This document shows, one piece after another, positions 15,727 through 25,687 of a stretch of 50,339 nt of DNA. Numbering within the stretch: position 1 is the stretch's first letter; each line of letters starts with the position of its first letter. The DNA comes from a bacterium. Its GTDB lineage: Bacteria; Patescibacteriota; Minisyncoccia; Phycocordibacterales; Phycocordibacteraceae. The stretch covers positions 1-50,339 of the forward strand of contig JAKBHL010000005.1 of assembly GCA_021836725.1 (NCBI GenBank), read 5' to 3'. Below the pieces are notes generated by a model that saw only the letters and a list, made by a program, of their open reading frames with translations, was not told the DNA's origin and ran no database searches. Made by a program: the position numbers and the translations under genes.

Positions 15727-15769
15727 AAGAGCTCCATTTCATCACAAAAATGACGCGTTCGCAATCGTG

Positions 15770-15775
15770 TAGAAT
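15770..15775 (+). promoter_or_regulatory. -10 box for the cysteine desulfurase-like gene
   Basis: TAGAAT ends 6 nt before ATG 15782, so the A of ATG is at the expected +1. No Shine-Dalgarno is present. Confidence 0.6.
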
Positions 15776-15781
15776 CAGTAC

Positions 15782-16915
15782 ATGCTTTGGCGCAGGAGGA
15801 CCTATCTTGACCGCGCTGCGGGAGCGGCGGGGAACCCGTCGTCGCCGCACGAGGAAGGCCGGCGCGCGAAAGCGATGCTCGAGAACGCCCGTACGGACAT
15901 AGCGCGGCTTGTCGAAGTGCGAAGCGATGACGTCATCTTCACGAGCGGCGCGACGGAAAGCAATGCGCTCGCGATCCTCGGACACGTGCGCGAGCGCCGC
16001 CGCGGCGCGTCCGGAGGAACGCATGCCTTGTATCTGCCGACTGCGCACGCGTCGATCGTCGAGAACATGCAATTGCTCGCTGCGGATGGAGTTCTGGTCG
16101 AGACGCTGCCGATACAGGGCGGGCGGGTCGATACCGACAGGCTGGCGGACATGCTGCGCCGCGAGACAGTGCTCGTTTCCATGGATGCGGTTTGCGGCGA
16201 GACGGGAATCGTGTGGAATACGCGCGAAGTCGCGCAGGTGCTCCAGAATGCGCCCGGCGGCTTTGCCGCCGGGCGCGTTCTGCTGCACGTTGATGCGAGC
16301 CAAGCGCCGCTTACCGAAAAAATCACGCGGACGCACTTCGGCGCCGACCTGCTGACGCTCGATGCTTCAAAAGTCGGTGTAACGCGGGGTATCGGTGCGC
16401 TTGTGGCGCACCGCACGATCGCGATCGCTCCGCTCTACAGGGGCGGCGGACAGGAACGCGCGCTGCGAAGCGGCACCGAGGCGCCCGAACTCGCGCAAAG
16501 CTTTGCGGCGGCGCTTCGCGCCGCCGTCTCGGGTCGTGCAGCGTTTCGCGCCGCCGCAAAACGGGACCGGGCGGTTCTCATCCGCGTCATCACAGACACG
16601 ATCCCAAACGTATACATACAAGAGGGTCGCGCTCAGGCGCCGCATATCCTCAACCTTTCTTTCCCGGGGCGAGATACCGATTATCTTGTCGCGCTCCTTG
16701 ACGAAGCTGGATTCGCGGTCTCGACGCGCAGCGCGTGCGAGACGGATTCGCAGGACGGTTCGCGCGCCGTCTTTGCGTTGACCGGCGACCGGGAACGCGC
16801 CCGCGCGACGCTGCGTATTTCCTGGGATTCGCGCGTCCGCTCACGCTCGCTTGCCCGTTTTGCTGCGGCGCTTGCGCGAGCGGTCGCATTTATTGACACC
16901 ACGGGCTGTCGGTAG
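15782..16915 (+). CDS. cysteine desulfurase-like PLP enzyme (NifS/IscS family), divergent
   Basis: 377 aa. Recognisable landmarks: GNPSSPHEEG (17-26), SGATESNALAI (55-65), HVDASQ (169-174), PLP lysine K197 in LDASKVGVTRGIGAL, RSGTEAPELA (229-238), and the sulfur-carrying Cys C319 in STRSACETDSQ. The N-terminus is shortened: YLDRAAGAAGNPSS joins two motifs normally about 20 residues apart. The usual NNExGxxQ is AVCGETGIVW, and the His before the PLP lysine is Ser. It would supply persulfide sulfur for Fe-S clusters or tRNA thiolation, if active. No IscU-like partner is in the window. Divergent from infB. Confidence 0.85.
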   Translation: MLWRRRTYLDRAAGAAGNPSSPHEEGRRAKAMLENARTDIARLVEVRSDDVIFTSGATESNALAILGHVRERRRGASGGTHALYLPTAHASIVENMQLLAADGVLVETLPIQGGRVDTDRLADMLRRETVLVSMDAVCGETGIVWNTREVAQVLQNAPGGFAAGRVLLHVDASQAPLTEKITRTHFGADLLTLDASKVGVTRGIGALVAHRTIAIAPLYRGGGQERALRSGTEAPELAQSFAAALRAAVSGRAAFRAAAKRDRAVLIRVITDTIPNVYIQEGRAQAPHILNLSFPGRDTDYLVALLDEAGFAVSTRSACETDSQDGSRAVFALTGDRERARATLRISWDSRVRSRSLARFAAALARAVAFIDTTGCR

Positions 16916-16924
16916 CATTATATA
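16893..16924 (+). promoter_or_regulatory. promoter for the 16931 gene
   Basis: TTGACA at 16893-16898 lies inside the end of the upstream gene. With 17-bp spacing it meets CATTAT (16916-16921); TATATA at 16919-16924 ends 6 nt before ATG 16931. Either gives an almost leaderless transcript. Confidence 0.5.
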
Positions 16925-16930
16925 TAGACC

Positions 16931-17707
16931 ATGAATATAGAAGAGCTTTCGAAATCTCAACTCATACTGCTCACAATTCTCGTGAATTTCGTCACCTCGG
17001 TCGCGACGGGTATTTTGACAGTGTCGCTTTTGGACCATGCTCCGGCTTTTGTTACCCAGACGGTGAATCGTGTCGTCGAACACACCATTGAGACGGTAGC
17101 GCAAGTCGCCCCCGCGGCGGCTATTTCGGCGCCCGCGCCGTCCAATCAGGACCTCGTCACCGCCGCTCTCGGAGCGGATGCGACGCGCGTCGCCGCGCTC
17201 TACTCCGCGACAACCGGCACCTCGACCCCCGCGCTTGCTGTCGGTACGTATCTGCCGAGCGCCCGCGCCGTCGTGACTGCGGCGGAGAACGCTCTTCCGA
17301 AAGAGGTACTCATTGAATTCCCCGACGCCACCTATGTCGCAGCATCGCTCTCGCGCGAGGGTAACGGCGTCATGATTTACGGTTTTGCCGATGCCGCGAA
17401 GCTCCCGAAAGCGCGGGCGCCGGTTCTTGTTGCCGCAAGCAATCTGAAACTCGGCGAAACCGCGCTCGCCATAGGCGCTGACGGGTCTGCCGCCACCGGC
17501 ATCGTCGCGCGCGTCGGCGCCAAGGGCGTCTATACCACGTTGCCGGACATCGGCGCGGGGAGCGCCGTGGTCGATCTTGCCGGCAATCTCATCGGCATCA
17601 GCGCGGGAGTGACACCCGGGCTGCTCATCCCTGCCGATACGGTAGACGCTCTCCTTTCCGCGACCTCGACGGCCTCCGCAACGACCTCGACGTCCACCCC
17701 GTTATAG
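16931..17707 (+). CDS. membrane-anchored degenerate trypsin-like (HtrA/S1C-like) protein
   Basis: 258 aa. The N-terminal cytoplasmic start MNIEELSKSQ is followed by one helix (about 11-34) and a Thr/Val/Ala-rich stalk. The later region has the cadence of a chymotrypsin fold: LPKEVLIEFPDATYVAAS, VLVAASNLKLGETALAIG, then DIGAGSAVVDLAGNLIGISAG where HtrA proteases have GNSGGPLxxxxGxVIGI. The oxyanion glycines of GNSGG are not kept and no convincing catalytic His/Asp pair is visible. It is probably an inactive relative or binding protein. It lies directly upstream of clpB (6-nt gap), suggesting a protein-quality-control link. Confidence 0.6.
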   Translation: MNIEELSKSQLILLTILVNFVTSVATGILTVSLLDHAPAFVTQTVNRVVEHTIETVAQVAPAAAISAPAPSNQDLVTAALGADATRVAALYSATTGTSTPALAVGTYLPSARAVVTAAENALPKEVLIEFPDATYVAASLSREGNGVMIYGFADAAKLPKARAPVLVAASNLKLGETALAIGADGSAATGIVARVGAKGVYTTLPDIGAGSAVVDLAGNLIGISAGVTPGLLIPADTVDALLSATSTASATTSTSTPL

Positions 17708-17713
17708 CTTTAT

Positions 17714-20389
<2,676 letters not shown>

Positions 20390-20392
<3 letters not shown>

Positions 20393-20502
20393 TTTGCGCT
20401 TCGCGGCCCGGCGATTTTTGAGTACGGCGTATTTTCCTGCTGGAAAATCGCCTCGCCCTCGGCTCGTCAGCCTGCGGGAGCCTCAAAAATCGCCGGGCCG
20501 CT
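20390..20502 (+). repeat. dispersed structured repeat, copy 5 (divergent outer stem)
   Basis: The TAG is the clpB stop. A perfect 20-bp outer stem (20403-20422 with 20482-20501) differs completely in sequence from the other copies. The core is nevertheless recognisable: GAGTACGGCG, hairpin ATTTTCC-TGCT-GGAAAAT (20431-20448), CGCCTCG, then GGGAGCCTC. Conserved core with a replaced stem points to conserved structure. Confidence 0.7.
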
Positions 20503-20531
20503 TTGCTCCATTTGCGAAAAATAGCCTGTTC

Positions 20532-20540
20532 TGATAGATT
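20532..20540 (+). promoter_or_regulatory. extended -10 box for rpmG
   Basis: TGATAGATT ends 6 nt before ATG 20547, so +1 falls on the start codon. No Shine-Dalgarno is present. Confidence 0.6.
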
Positions 20541-20546
20541 TTCCGT

Positions 20547-20702
20547 ATGTCACAAGACCGCCTGCTCAAGCTCAAATCCACGAAATCAAATCACGTCATC
20601 TGGAGCCGCAAGAATAAAAAAACCGTCGAGCGCAAGATCGAGGTCGTGAAATTCGATCCGGTACTCCGCAAGCGCGTCATTTTCAAAGAAACGAAGCGCT
20701 AG
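20547..20702 (+). CDS. rpmG: 50S ribosomal protein L33
   Basis: 51 aa, the usual size. Translation shows IWSRKNKKTVERKIEVVKFD and PVLRKRVIFKETKR. These match the L33 pattern of a [YF]-x-x-x-KN[KR] turn, then K-[IL]-E-[VL]-[KV]-K-[FY]-DP-x-x-R-K-H/R-V. The usual Cys pairs of the C+ form are absent (C- form). It is a small basic protein of the large subunit near the E site. A 19-bp hairpin starts directly after the stop. Short enough to be missed by gene callers. Confidence 0.88.
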   Translation: MSQDRLLKLKSTKSNHVIWSRKNKKTVERKIEVVKFDPVLRKRVIFKETKR

Positions 20703-20744
20703 CGTCAAACGAACACCGCCCGAAAGGGCGGTGTTCGTTTGACG
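20703..20744 (+). terminator. 19-bp hairpin with GAAA tetraloop after rpmG
   Basis: CGTCAAACGAACACCGCCC pairs perfectly with its complement across a GAAA tetraloop, starting at the base after the rpmG stop. No U-tract follows, so it may protect the 3' end rather than be a classic intrinsic terminator. Confidence 0.7.
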
Positions 20745-20773
20745 GGATCCGCCAAATGTGCCCTGCTGTGTAG

Positions 20774-20802
20774 TTGACATATTCTAATACATTATATATA
20801 TT
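20774..20802 (+). promoter_or_regulatory. consensus promoter of the zinc-ribbon gene
   Basis: TTGACA (20774-20779) and TATATT (20797-20802) are 17 bp apart in AT-rich DNA. The leader is about 50 nt and ends with the Shine-Dalgarno AAGGAG. This style is unlike the leaderless starts around it. Confidence 0.65.
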
Positions 20803-20858
20803 TTTATCGGGTCAATATCGCGCTTCACAGCGCTCAACTGAAACAAGGAGTAACGGCC

Positions 20859-21050
20859 ATGTCTAAAGAATGTCCATCTTGTCACGAAGATGCTTATCAG
20901 ATTCTTCAATGCCGGAACGACAAGTGTCGCAGAATGTATTGTGAAAATTGCGCACCCACTCCTGGACTCTTGTTCCTTGTTCCTGGAATAACGCTAGAGT
21001 GTCCAGAATGTGGGGCGTACGGCATGATTATATCAAAAGATGATGATTGA
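20859..21050 (+). CDS. small zinc-ribbon/RING-like protein
   Basis: 63 aa. Four Cys pairs or near pairs: CPSCHED, CRNDKCRRMYCENC and CPECGA would bind two zinc ions, in a treble-clef or RING-like layout. A central hydrophobic GLLFLVPGITL stretch and an acidic C-terminus (SKDDD) are present. No recognised family; could bind nucleic acid or protein. It has its own TTGACA promoter, a Shine-Dalgarno (AAGGAG, 7-8 nt from ATG) and a terminator, so it is an independent unit. The DNA is more AT-rich than its flanks, hinting at transfer. Confidence 0.7.
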   Translation: MSKECPSCHEDAYQILQCRNDKCRRMYCENCAPTPGLLFLVPGITLECPECGAYGMIISKDDD

Positions 21051-21080
21051 TAATAATGCTAATCATCATCACCAAAAAAT

Positions 21081-21112
21081 AACACCCGATGAAGGATAAT
21101 TCATCGGGTGTT
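21081..21112. terminator. bidirectional terminator
   Basis: AACACCCGATGAA and TTCATCGGGTGTT pair around a 6-nt loop. A T-rich run follows on the plus strand and a TTATTTTTT run on the minus strand. It would end both the zinc-ribbon gene (plus) and tRNA-Trp (minus). Confidence 0.82.
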
Positions 21113-21175
21113 TCCCTTTAAATAATGTTTGTAAAAATCCAACACAAAACCGCTTTCGCGGTTGTTTCGTCTTTG

Positions 21176-21247
21176 CGGGCCCAGCTGGACTCGAACCAGC
21201 AACTCCGCTTTTGGAGAGCGATGTTTTACCATTGAAACTATAGGCCC
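21176..21247 (-). tRNA. tRNA-Trp (CCA)
   Basis: Acceptor GGGCCTA/TGGGCCC, discriminator G, anticodon loop CTCCAAA (anticodon CCA), T-loop TTCGAGT. The 3' CCA is not encoded (CAA follows). D-loop contains GG as usual. Confidence 0.95.
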
Positions 21248-21310
21248 GTGCATAAAGAGTAGCAGAAAGGGAGGTGGGGGAAAAGCAGCGCGTCGCGGTC
21301 ACGCGCGCGG

Positions 21311-21316
21311 TATACT
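21311..21316 (+). promoter_or_regulatory. -10 box for the pilin-transglycosylase gene
   Basis: TATACT ends 6 nt before ATG 21323, placing +1 on the start codon. No Shine-Dalgarno is present. Confidence 0.6.
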
Positions 21317-21322
21317 GCGAGT

Positions 21323-22294
21323 ATGCGTTCCCGTATCCCCCTCCTTGCTTTTGCGCTCGTGGCAAGTTCGCTTGCTTTTCCGCACTTGGCGCACGCGGCC
21401 ATACCGTTTTTCGGTCCGATCATTCCCAATGCCGCCAATACCTGCCCGGCCGGATGGGGTCTGCTCATCGTCGTCATCAACAACATCATCAGTCTGCTCA
21501 TCACCCTGACTATCGTTTTCGTCGCGCCGATAATGATCGCATATGCCGGTTTTCTCTATGTAGTGAACCCGATAAATCCAGACAAAAGAAAAGAGGCGAA
21601 CGCCATTTTGCTCAACACGATCGTCGGCATCGTCATAGCGCTTGCGAGCTGGCTTATCGTCGACGCCATTATGGCGGTGCTTTATAACGGATCGTTTGGG
21701 ACATGGTCGTCACTTATCACGTCAGATGGCGCTTCATTCTGTCTTTCGCAAGCCGGAAGCCTCGTTGGATCCTCGGCCGGCCCGAATATGGGCGTTACGG
21801 GCGTGACGACAAGCGGGAATTATCTTTCTTTCGGCACCGGCGCTTGTTCTGCGGTGACGGTGCAGCAAGGAGCGCAACTGGGCGGGTACAATCTCACCGT
21901 GAATCAAGCGGACACGTTGGCATGTATCGCAAAACCGGAAAGTTCCTGCGGCGCGATTAATCTTAACTACGCTTGGGGGAAAGGTTCGAGCGCGGCGGGC
22001 GCGTTCCAAGTCCTACTTGAAGGCAACAGCAATTGTTATAACAACGCTGCCTGCGAGCAGGCAGTCGGCGCATCCGGGCCGCTCAATTGCGCTTCCGGAT
22101 TTTCAGGAGGGAACCCGAAAACCGATCCCGCCAGCCAGGCTATCGTGCAAAGATGCGTACAGGCGGCGGCAAACGTCAGCTGCAGTGCCGCCGCCGCCGC
22201 GTGCGTCCTGCAGCAACAGGGTTATTCCGCGTGGACTGCCGATCCAAGCAGTGCGACGCAGGCGCAGTGCGTCTCTCTATTTTCCGGCCAGTAA
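21323..22294 (+). CDS. VirB2-like pilin module fused to a lysozyme-like (transglycosylase) domain
   Basis: 323 aa. Signal peptide about 1-26 (ends LAHAA). Two hydrophobic helices (about 45-78 and 90-118) are joined by the NPINPDKRKEAN loop, the TrbC/VirB2 layout. A Ser/Gly/Thr linker (about 125-180) follows. The C-terminal part (about 190-323) has LACIAKPESSCGAIN with E206 in the position of the catalytic Glu of SLT/lysozyme-like enzymes, followed by SSAAGAFQVLLE, the usual AxGxFQ turn. Six or more Cys suggest disulfides. VirB1-like enzymes open peptidoglycan for type IV pili; here it is joined to a pilin-like anchor. Operon with 22301. Fusion seen; activity inferred. Confidence 0.72.
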   Translation: MRSRIPLLAFALVASSLAFPHLAHAAIPFFGPIIPNAANTCPAGWGLLIVVINNIISLLITLTIVFVAPIMIAYAGFLYVVNPINPDKRKEANAILLNTIVGIVIALASWLIVDAIMAVLYNGSFGTWSSLITSDGASFCLSQAGSLVGSSAGPNMGVTGVTTSGNYLSFGTGACSAVTVQQGAQLGGYNLTVNQADTLACIAKPESSCGAINLNYAWGKGSSAAGAFQVLLEGNSNCYNNAACEQAVGASGPLNCASGFSGGNPKTDPASQAIVQRCVQAAANVSCSAAAAACVLQQQGYSAWTADPSSATQAQCVSLFSGQ

Positions 22295-22300
22295 ACTCGT

Positions 22301-22885
22301 ATGAAAAGAAAACTCATCGTAGTACTTGCAATCATGGGCATCGCCGCAGTCGTAAGCATCGGATTCCTTTTCTTGCGACCGGGTACGCAGACAGCGAGTA
22401 CCCAAAATCAGAACCCCGCCGCATTTCCTTCGAGCAACACGATTCCTTCGACCAGTTTCTCAACGAATCCGACCGGAGGGACACTGACCGTGGCGAGTTT
22501 GAGCGGCAGTGCCATCGTAACGAACGATTTCATACATAACGGCGTGACCATACCAGATACCGCCAATGCTGGCCGCTATCTTCTCGCCGGGAATCTCGGC
22601 TACTGCCTAACCAATCCACAGAAATGTCAGGCAGGCACCACTACCGACTTCAATGTGTTTTACGACAGCACAGTCGGCTCGTTCACAATCGCGCTCTTGA
22701 AAGAACCACTCGGGCGGGTCCGGCTTGAAGCGGAACAATTCCTCATGCAGACACTCGGCATTTCTCAGGGGGATATGTGCCGGCTGAACTACTATGTCGG
22801 GACGACTTCAAACGTAAATCCGTACTATGATAGCAAAAATCTCGGATTCAGTTTTTGTCCGGGCGCGACGGTGCTTCCGCAATAA
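22301..22885 (+). CDS. hypothetical anchored extracellular protein
   Basis: 194 aa, no recognised family. N-terminal helix (about 4-26), a Thr/Ser/Asn/Pro-rich stalk (about 28-65), then a folded domain with NDFIHNGVTIPDTANAGRYLLAGNLGYC and FNVFYDSTVGSFTIALLKEPLGRVRLEAEQFL. Four Cys (LGYC, PQKC, GDMC, FSFC) are likely disulfide-bonded. It starts 6 nt after the pilin-transglycosylase gene and probably belongs to the same cell-surface system. Its last 38 nt overlap the 3' end of miaA on the other strand. Confidence 0.65.
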   Translation: MKRKLIVVLAIMGIAAVVSIGFLFLRPGTQTASTQNQNPAAFPSSNTIPSTSFSTNPTGGTLTVASLSGSAIVTNDFIHNGVTIPDTANAGRYLLAGNLGYCLTNPQKCQAGTTTDFNVFYDSTVGSFTIALLKEPLGRVRLEAEQFLMQTLGISQGDMCRLNYYVGTTSNVNPYYDSKNLGFSFCPGATVLPQ

Positions 22886-23777
22886 GTTCTCTGCGAAGCT
22901 TCCGCAGCCACGCACTCTGGCGGCGTGCGTACTGCCAGAGTTTTGCCGACAGCGTCGGCACGAGCGCCGCTTCGGTACGGTTCTGGCTTGGCGGTGAAAC
23001 CGCCAAGTTGACGTTCAAGCGGAGGAATTCACCGATGACTCGATATTCGAGTCCGAGCTCGTTTAGCCGCTGGTCGCCGACCCGTTCTCGCACTTTTCGC
23101 ACTTCGTCGATAAGTCCTCGCGCTATTGCAGACGCGAGCCGCGCATCGATTTTCGCACGTAACTCTTCGCGCTCCGGATCCACCACTATCCATTCCACCT
23201 CATATTCAACAAGGTTTAACCTTGTTCCAAAAGGGGGCGTATTTTCGGGACGAGGCGGGACATGCCCGAGTGAGTCGATGATTTCAAGAGCGCGGATAAG
23301 CCGCCGTCGATTCTTCGGATCAAGCTCGGCCGCCCGGCGCGTGTCCGTTTCGCGGACGCGCAGATACAGCTCCTCCGTCGAATATGTTTCGAGCGCGGCT
23401 CGCAACTCTTGGTTCTCATTGATTCCTGACGGGAGGCCGCGCAGGAGTGCATCAAAATAAAAATGCGTTCCGCCGACGAGGATCGGGAATTTCCCGCGGC
23501 CGGAAATCTCTTTGATCAGTCGTGTCGCATCCGTCACGAAATCCCCGGCCGAGTAATTCTCGCGCGCATCTCGGATGTCGATGAGATGGTGCGGTATCCC
23601 GCGCATCTCTTCGGGAGTTATTTTCTCAGTTCCGATATCGAGACCGCGATACACCTGCCGCGAATCGACCGAAATGATCTCGCCGCCGCGTGCGAGGGCC
23701 TCTTCGACCGCGCGCGCGGATTTGCCCGAAGCGGTCGGTCCGGCGATGCAGAGGATGTGTCGCATTTGTGCCGCCAT
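22848..23777 (-). CDS. miaA: tRNA dimethylallyltransferase
   Basis: 309 aa, normal length. P-loop GPTASGKS (about 12-19), ISVDSRQVYRGLDIGTEK and GIPHHLIDIRD substrate-binding motifs, VGGTHFYFDALLRGLP, and DPKNRRRLIRALEI in the insertion domain. It adds dimethylallyl to A37 of tRNAs reading UNN codons, matching the A37-containing Leu, Cys and Trp tRNAs in this window. Start taken at ATG 23777, 13 nt after TATGAT; ATG 23765 also fits. Convergent overlap with the gene at 22301. Confidence 0.93.
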   Translation of the reverse strand: MAAQMRHILCIAGPTASGKSARAVEEALARGGEIISVDSRQVYRGLDIGTEKITPEEMRGIPHHLIDIRDARENYSAGDFVTDATRLIKEISGRGKFPILVGGTHFYFDALLRGLPSGINENQELRAALETYSTEELYLRVRETDTRRAAELDPKNRRRLIRALEIIDSLGHVPPRPENTPPFGTRLNLVEYEVEWIVVDPEREELRAKIDARLASAIARGLIDEVRKVRERVGDQRLNELGLEYRVIGEFLRLNVNLAVSPPSQNRTEAALVPTLSAKLWQYARRQSAWLRKLRRELIAEAPSRPDKN

Positions 23778-23786
23778 TGTCCGCGA

Positions 23787-23796
23787 TGGTATCATA
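23787..23796. promoter_or_regulatory. overlapping divergent -10 boxes of miaA and peroxiredoxin
   Basis: TGGTATCAT (23787-23795, plus) is an extended -10 for the peroxiredoxin, and TATGAT (23796-23791, minus) serves miaA. The two hexamers share five base pairs, so RNA polymerase could use only one at a time. Confidence 0.45.
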
Positions 23797-23819
23797 GCGA
23801 GAGCATAACCAATACAACT

Positions 23820-24479
23820 ATGAAAGAGACGCGAAGTAACTATTGCGAACACTGCGGCGAGTTCCACGACTCAGTGCGCGACTACACCTCGCGGGTGCGG
23901 GTGGGCGAACCGGTGCCTGATTTCGAGTTCGAAACGTACCATGAGGGAACGATCAAGACCATGAGCCTCTCACAACTGCGCGGGAAATGGGCGATCCTCG
24001 TCTTCTATCCGGCCGACTTCACCTTTGTCTGTCCGACAGAACTGGAAGAACTCGCGAAACTGTATCCGAAGTTCCAGGCGTTGAATGCCGAAATCATTTC
24101 TGTTTCTTCGGATACCGTTTTCACCCATAAGGCATGGCACGATGCCTCGGAAGGAATCAGAGGAATAAAATATCCGATGGCGGCCGACCCTTCCGGGAAG
24201 CTCGCCTACGCTTTCGGCGTCCTGGTGGAAGGCGGCGAAGCGGCGCTCACAAGCGATGAAGGGCTTGCGCTTCGCGGGACATTCATCATCGATCCTGCCG
24301 GAATATTGCGCGCAATGGAAATCAACGACAACTCGATAGGGCGCAAGGCCGCGGAAACATTGCGAAAGCTCCAGGCGGCACAGTATGTCGAGACGCACAA
24401 GGGCGAAGTATGCCCCGCTTCATGGGAACCCGGCGACGATACACTCGAGCCTGGTATCGATCTCGTCGGGAAGCTCTAG
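23820..24479 (+). CDS. 2-Cys peroxiredoxin (AhpC/Prx1 type)
   Basis: 219 aa. Thioredoxin-fold core with the peroxidatic Cys in YPADFTFVCPTELEEL and the resolving Cys in GEVCPASWEPGDD near the C-terminus, so a typical 2-Cys enzyme. Catalytic Thr of PxxxTxxC is present. It has an N-terminal extension with CEHCGEFH, a possible redox or zinc pair not usual in AhpC. It reduces H2O2 and organic hydroperoxides; no dedicated reductase is nearby. The frame is open far upstream but that part belongs to miaA. No Shine-Dalgarno. Confidence 0.93.
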   Translation: MKETRSNYCEHCGEFHDSVRDYTSRVRVGEPVPDFEFETYHEGTIKTMSLSQLRGKWAILVFYPADFTFVCPTELEELAKLYPKFQALNAEIISVSSDTVFTHKAWHDASEGIRGIKYPMAADPSGKLAYAFGVLVEGGEAALTSDEGLALRGTFIIDPAGILRAMEINDNSIGRKAAETLRKLQAAQYVETHKGEVCPASWEPGDDTLEPGIDLVGKL

Positions 24480-24541
24480 GAACCGAATTATCTCAACAAG
24501 ACAAGATACGCAAGCTTCTCTTTTCGTTTCAGATTCATGAG

Positions 24542-24624
24542 TGGGCGAGGAGGGAATCGAACCCTCACCCCTTGCGGGACACGGTTTTGAGTCGTGCGCG
24601 TATAACCAATTCCGCCACTCGCCC
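24542..24624 (-). tRNA. tRNA-Leu (CAA)
   Basis: Acceptor GGGCGAG/CTCGCCC, anticodon loop CTCAAAA (anticodon CAA), long variable arm, T-loop TTCGATT. The closing pair of the anticodon stem is an A-C mismatch. CCA is not encoded. It sits antisense in the gap between the peroxiredoxin and parB. Confidence 0.94.
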
Positions 24625-24663
24625 ATTTATGTACACTAGCATTTCGCTACGTATTTTTCATCG

Positions 24664-24672
24664 TGCTAAAAT
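24664..24672 (+). promoter_or_regulatory. extended -10 box for parB
   Basis: TGCTAAAAT ends 7 nt before ATG 24680. No Shine-Dalgarno is present. Confidence 0.6.
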
Positions 24673-24679
24673 ACACGCA

Positions 24680-25687
24680 ATGAGCGACGATGCGCGATAT
24701 GTGCCGACGAAGTACGACTCGGTCTTCTGGATCGAAGTCGATCGGGTCGTGCCGAACCCCTATCAGCCTCGAAAAGAGTTCAGCGAAGAGGGGCTGAAAT
24801 CGCTCGCGGAAAGCATCCGGCAATACGGCGTGTTGCAGCCGCTTGTGGTGAGCCGCACGGATGTCGAGAAACCCGATGGCGGCCTCGAAAGCGCCTATGA
24901 GCTCATTGCAGGGGAACGGCGCCTGCGCGCTTCAAAGCTCGCCGGACTCAAACAGATTCCGGTAGTTATCCGCCAGGGCGAGAACAACCTTACGAAACTG
25001 GAACTCGCTATCATTGAAAATCTCCAGCGGGAAGACTTGAACGCGATTGATCGGGCGAAAGCGCTTCAGAAACTCATCGAAGATTTCGGCATCTCGCATG
25101 CCGAGACCGCGGCGAAAATCGGCAAGAGCCGCGAGTACGTCTCAAACAGCCTCCGCCTGCTCTCACTGCCCGAGCACATGCAGAATGCCATCGTGGGGAA
25201 AGAGATAAGCGAAGGCCATGCACGCCCGCTCATGGCCCTGAACGATCGTCCGGAGGAACGCGAGACCCTTTTCAAAGAGATCGTCCTGAAAAAACTTCCG
25301 GTTCGCGCCGCCGAACGCATCGCGCGTTCTATCGCGCAAGAACGCGTGCGTTCCTACCACCGCAAGACGCCCGAGATGGCTGAAATCGAGAAAGCGCTCA
25401 CCGAAACCCTCGGCACGCGCGTCATCATCGAAACGAACGCCGAAGGCGGCCGCCTGCTCATCGATTTCTTCTCAAGCGATGATCTTTCGCACCTGGTTGC
25501 CACGCTTGCCGCAGAACAGGCGTTCCGGAAGGCCCCCGAGCATGCCCATGACGGAGAGAACATTACCCGTATCGCGCCACCTGTTTTCCCGAACACCACA
25601 CAACTTGAGGATGATCCCACACCGCCCGTCGCTCCCGGGGGATCGTCCGAAGACGAGCTTTATTCAGTGAGCGGTTTTACGGTGTAG
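24680..25687 (+). CDS. parB: chromosome partitioning protein ParB
   Basis: 335 aa. N-terminal ParB/Srx CTPase domain: NPYQPRKEF, LAESIRQYGVLQPLVV and the GERRLRASKLAG motif that binds CTP. A central helix-turn-helix (about 135-165, ISHAETAAKIGKSREYVSNSLRLLSLP) recognises parS. The C-terminal dimerisation part is short and ends with an acidic Pro-rich tail. ParB spreads on DNA around parS near the origin and works with ParA and SMC. No parA lies next to it and no parS-like palindrome was identified by eye. The last 24 nt overlap relA tail to tail. Confidence 0.93.
   Translation: MSDDARYVPTKYDSVFWIEVDRVVPNPYQPRKEFSEEGLKSLAESIRQYGVLQPLVVSRTDVEKPDGGLESAYELIAGERRLRASKLAGLKQIPVVIRQGENNLTKLELAIIENLQREDLNAIDRAKALQKLIEDFGISHAETAAKIGKSREYVSNSLRLLSLPEHMQNAIVGKEISEGHARPLMALNDRPEERETLFKEIVLKKLPVRAAERIARSIAQERVRSYHRKTPEMAEIEKALTETLGTRVIIETNAEGGRLLIDFFSSDDLSHLVATLAAEQAFRKAPEHAHDGENITRIAPPVFPNTTQLEDDPTPPVAPGGSSEDELYSVSGFTV

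Noticed and set aside
24410-24679. N-terminal extension of ParB
   Set aside because: The extension crosses the antisense tRNA-Leu(CAA) and the end of the peroxiredoxin gene; the extended -10 at 24664 sets the start at 24680.
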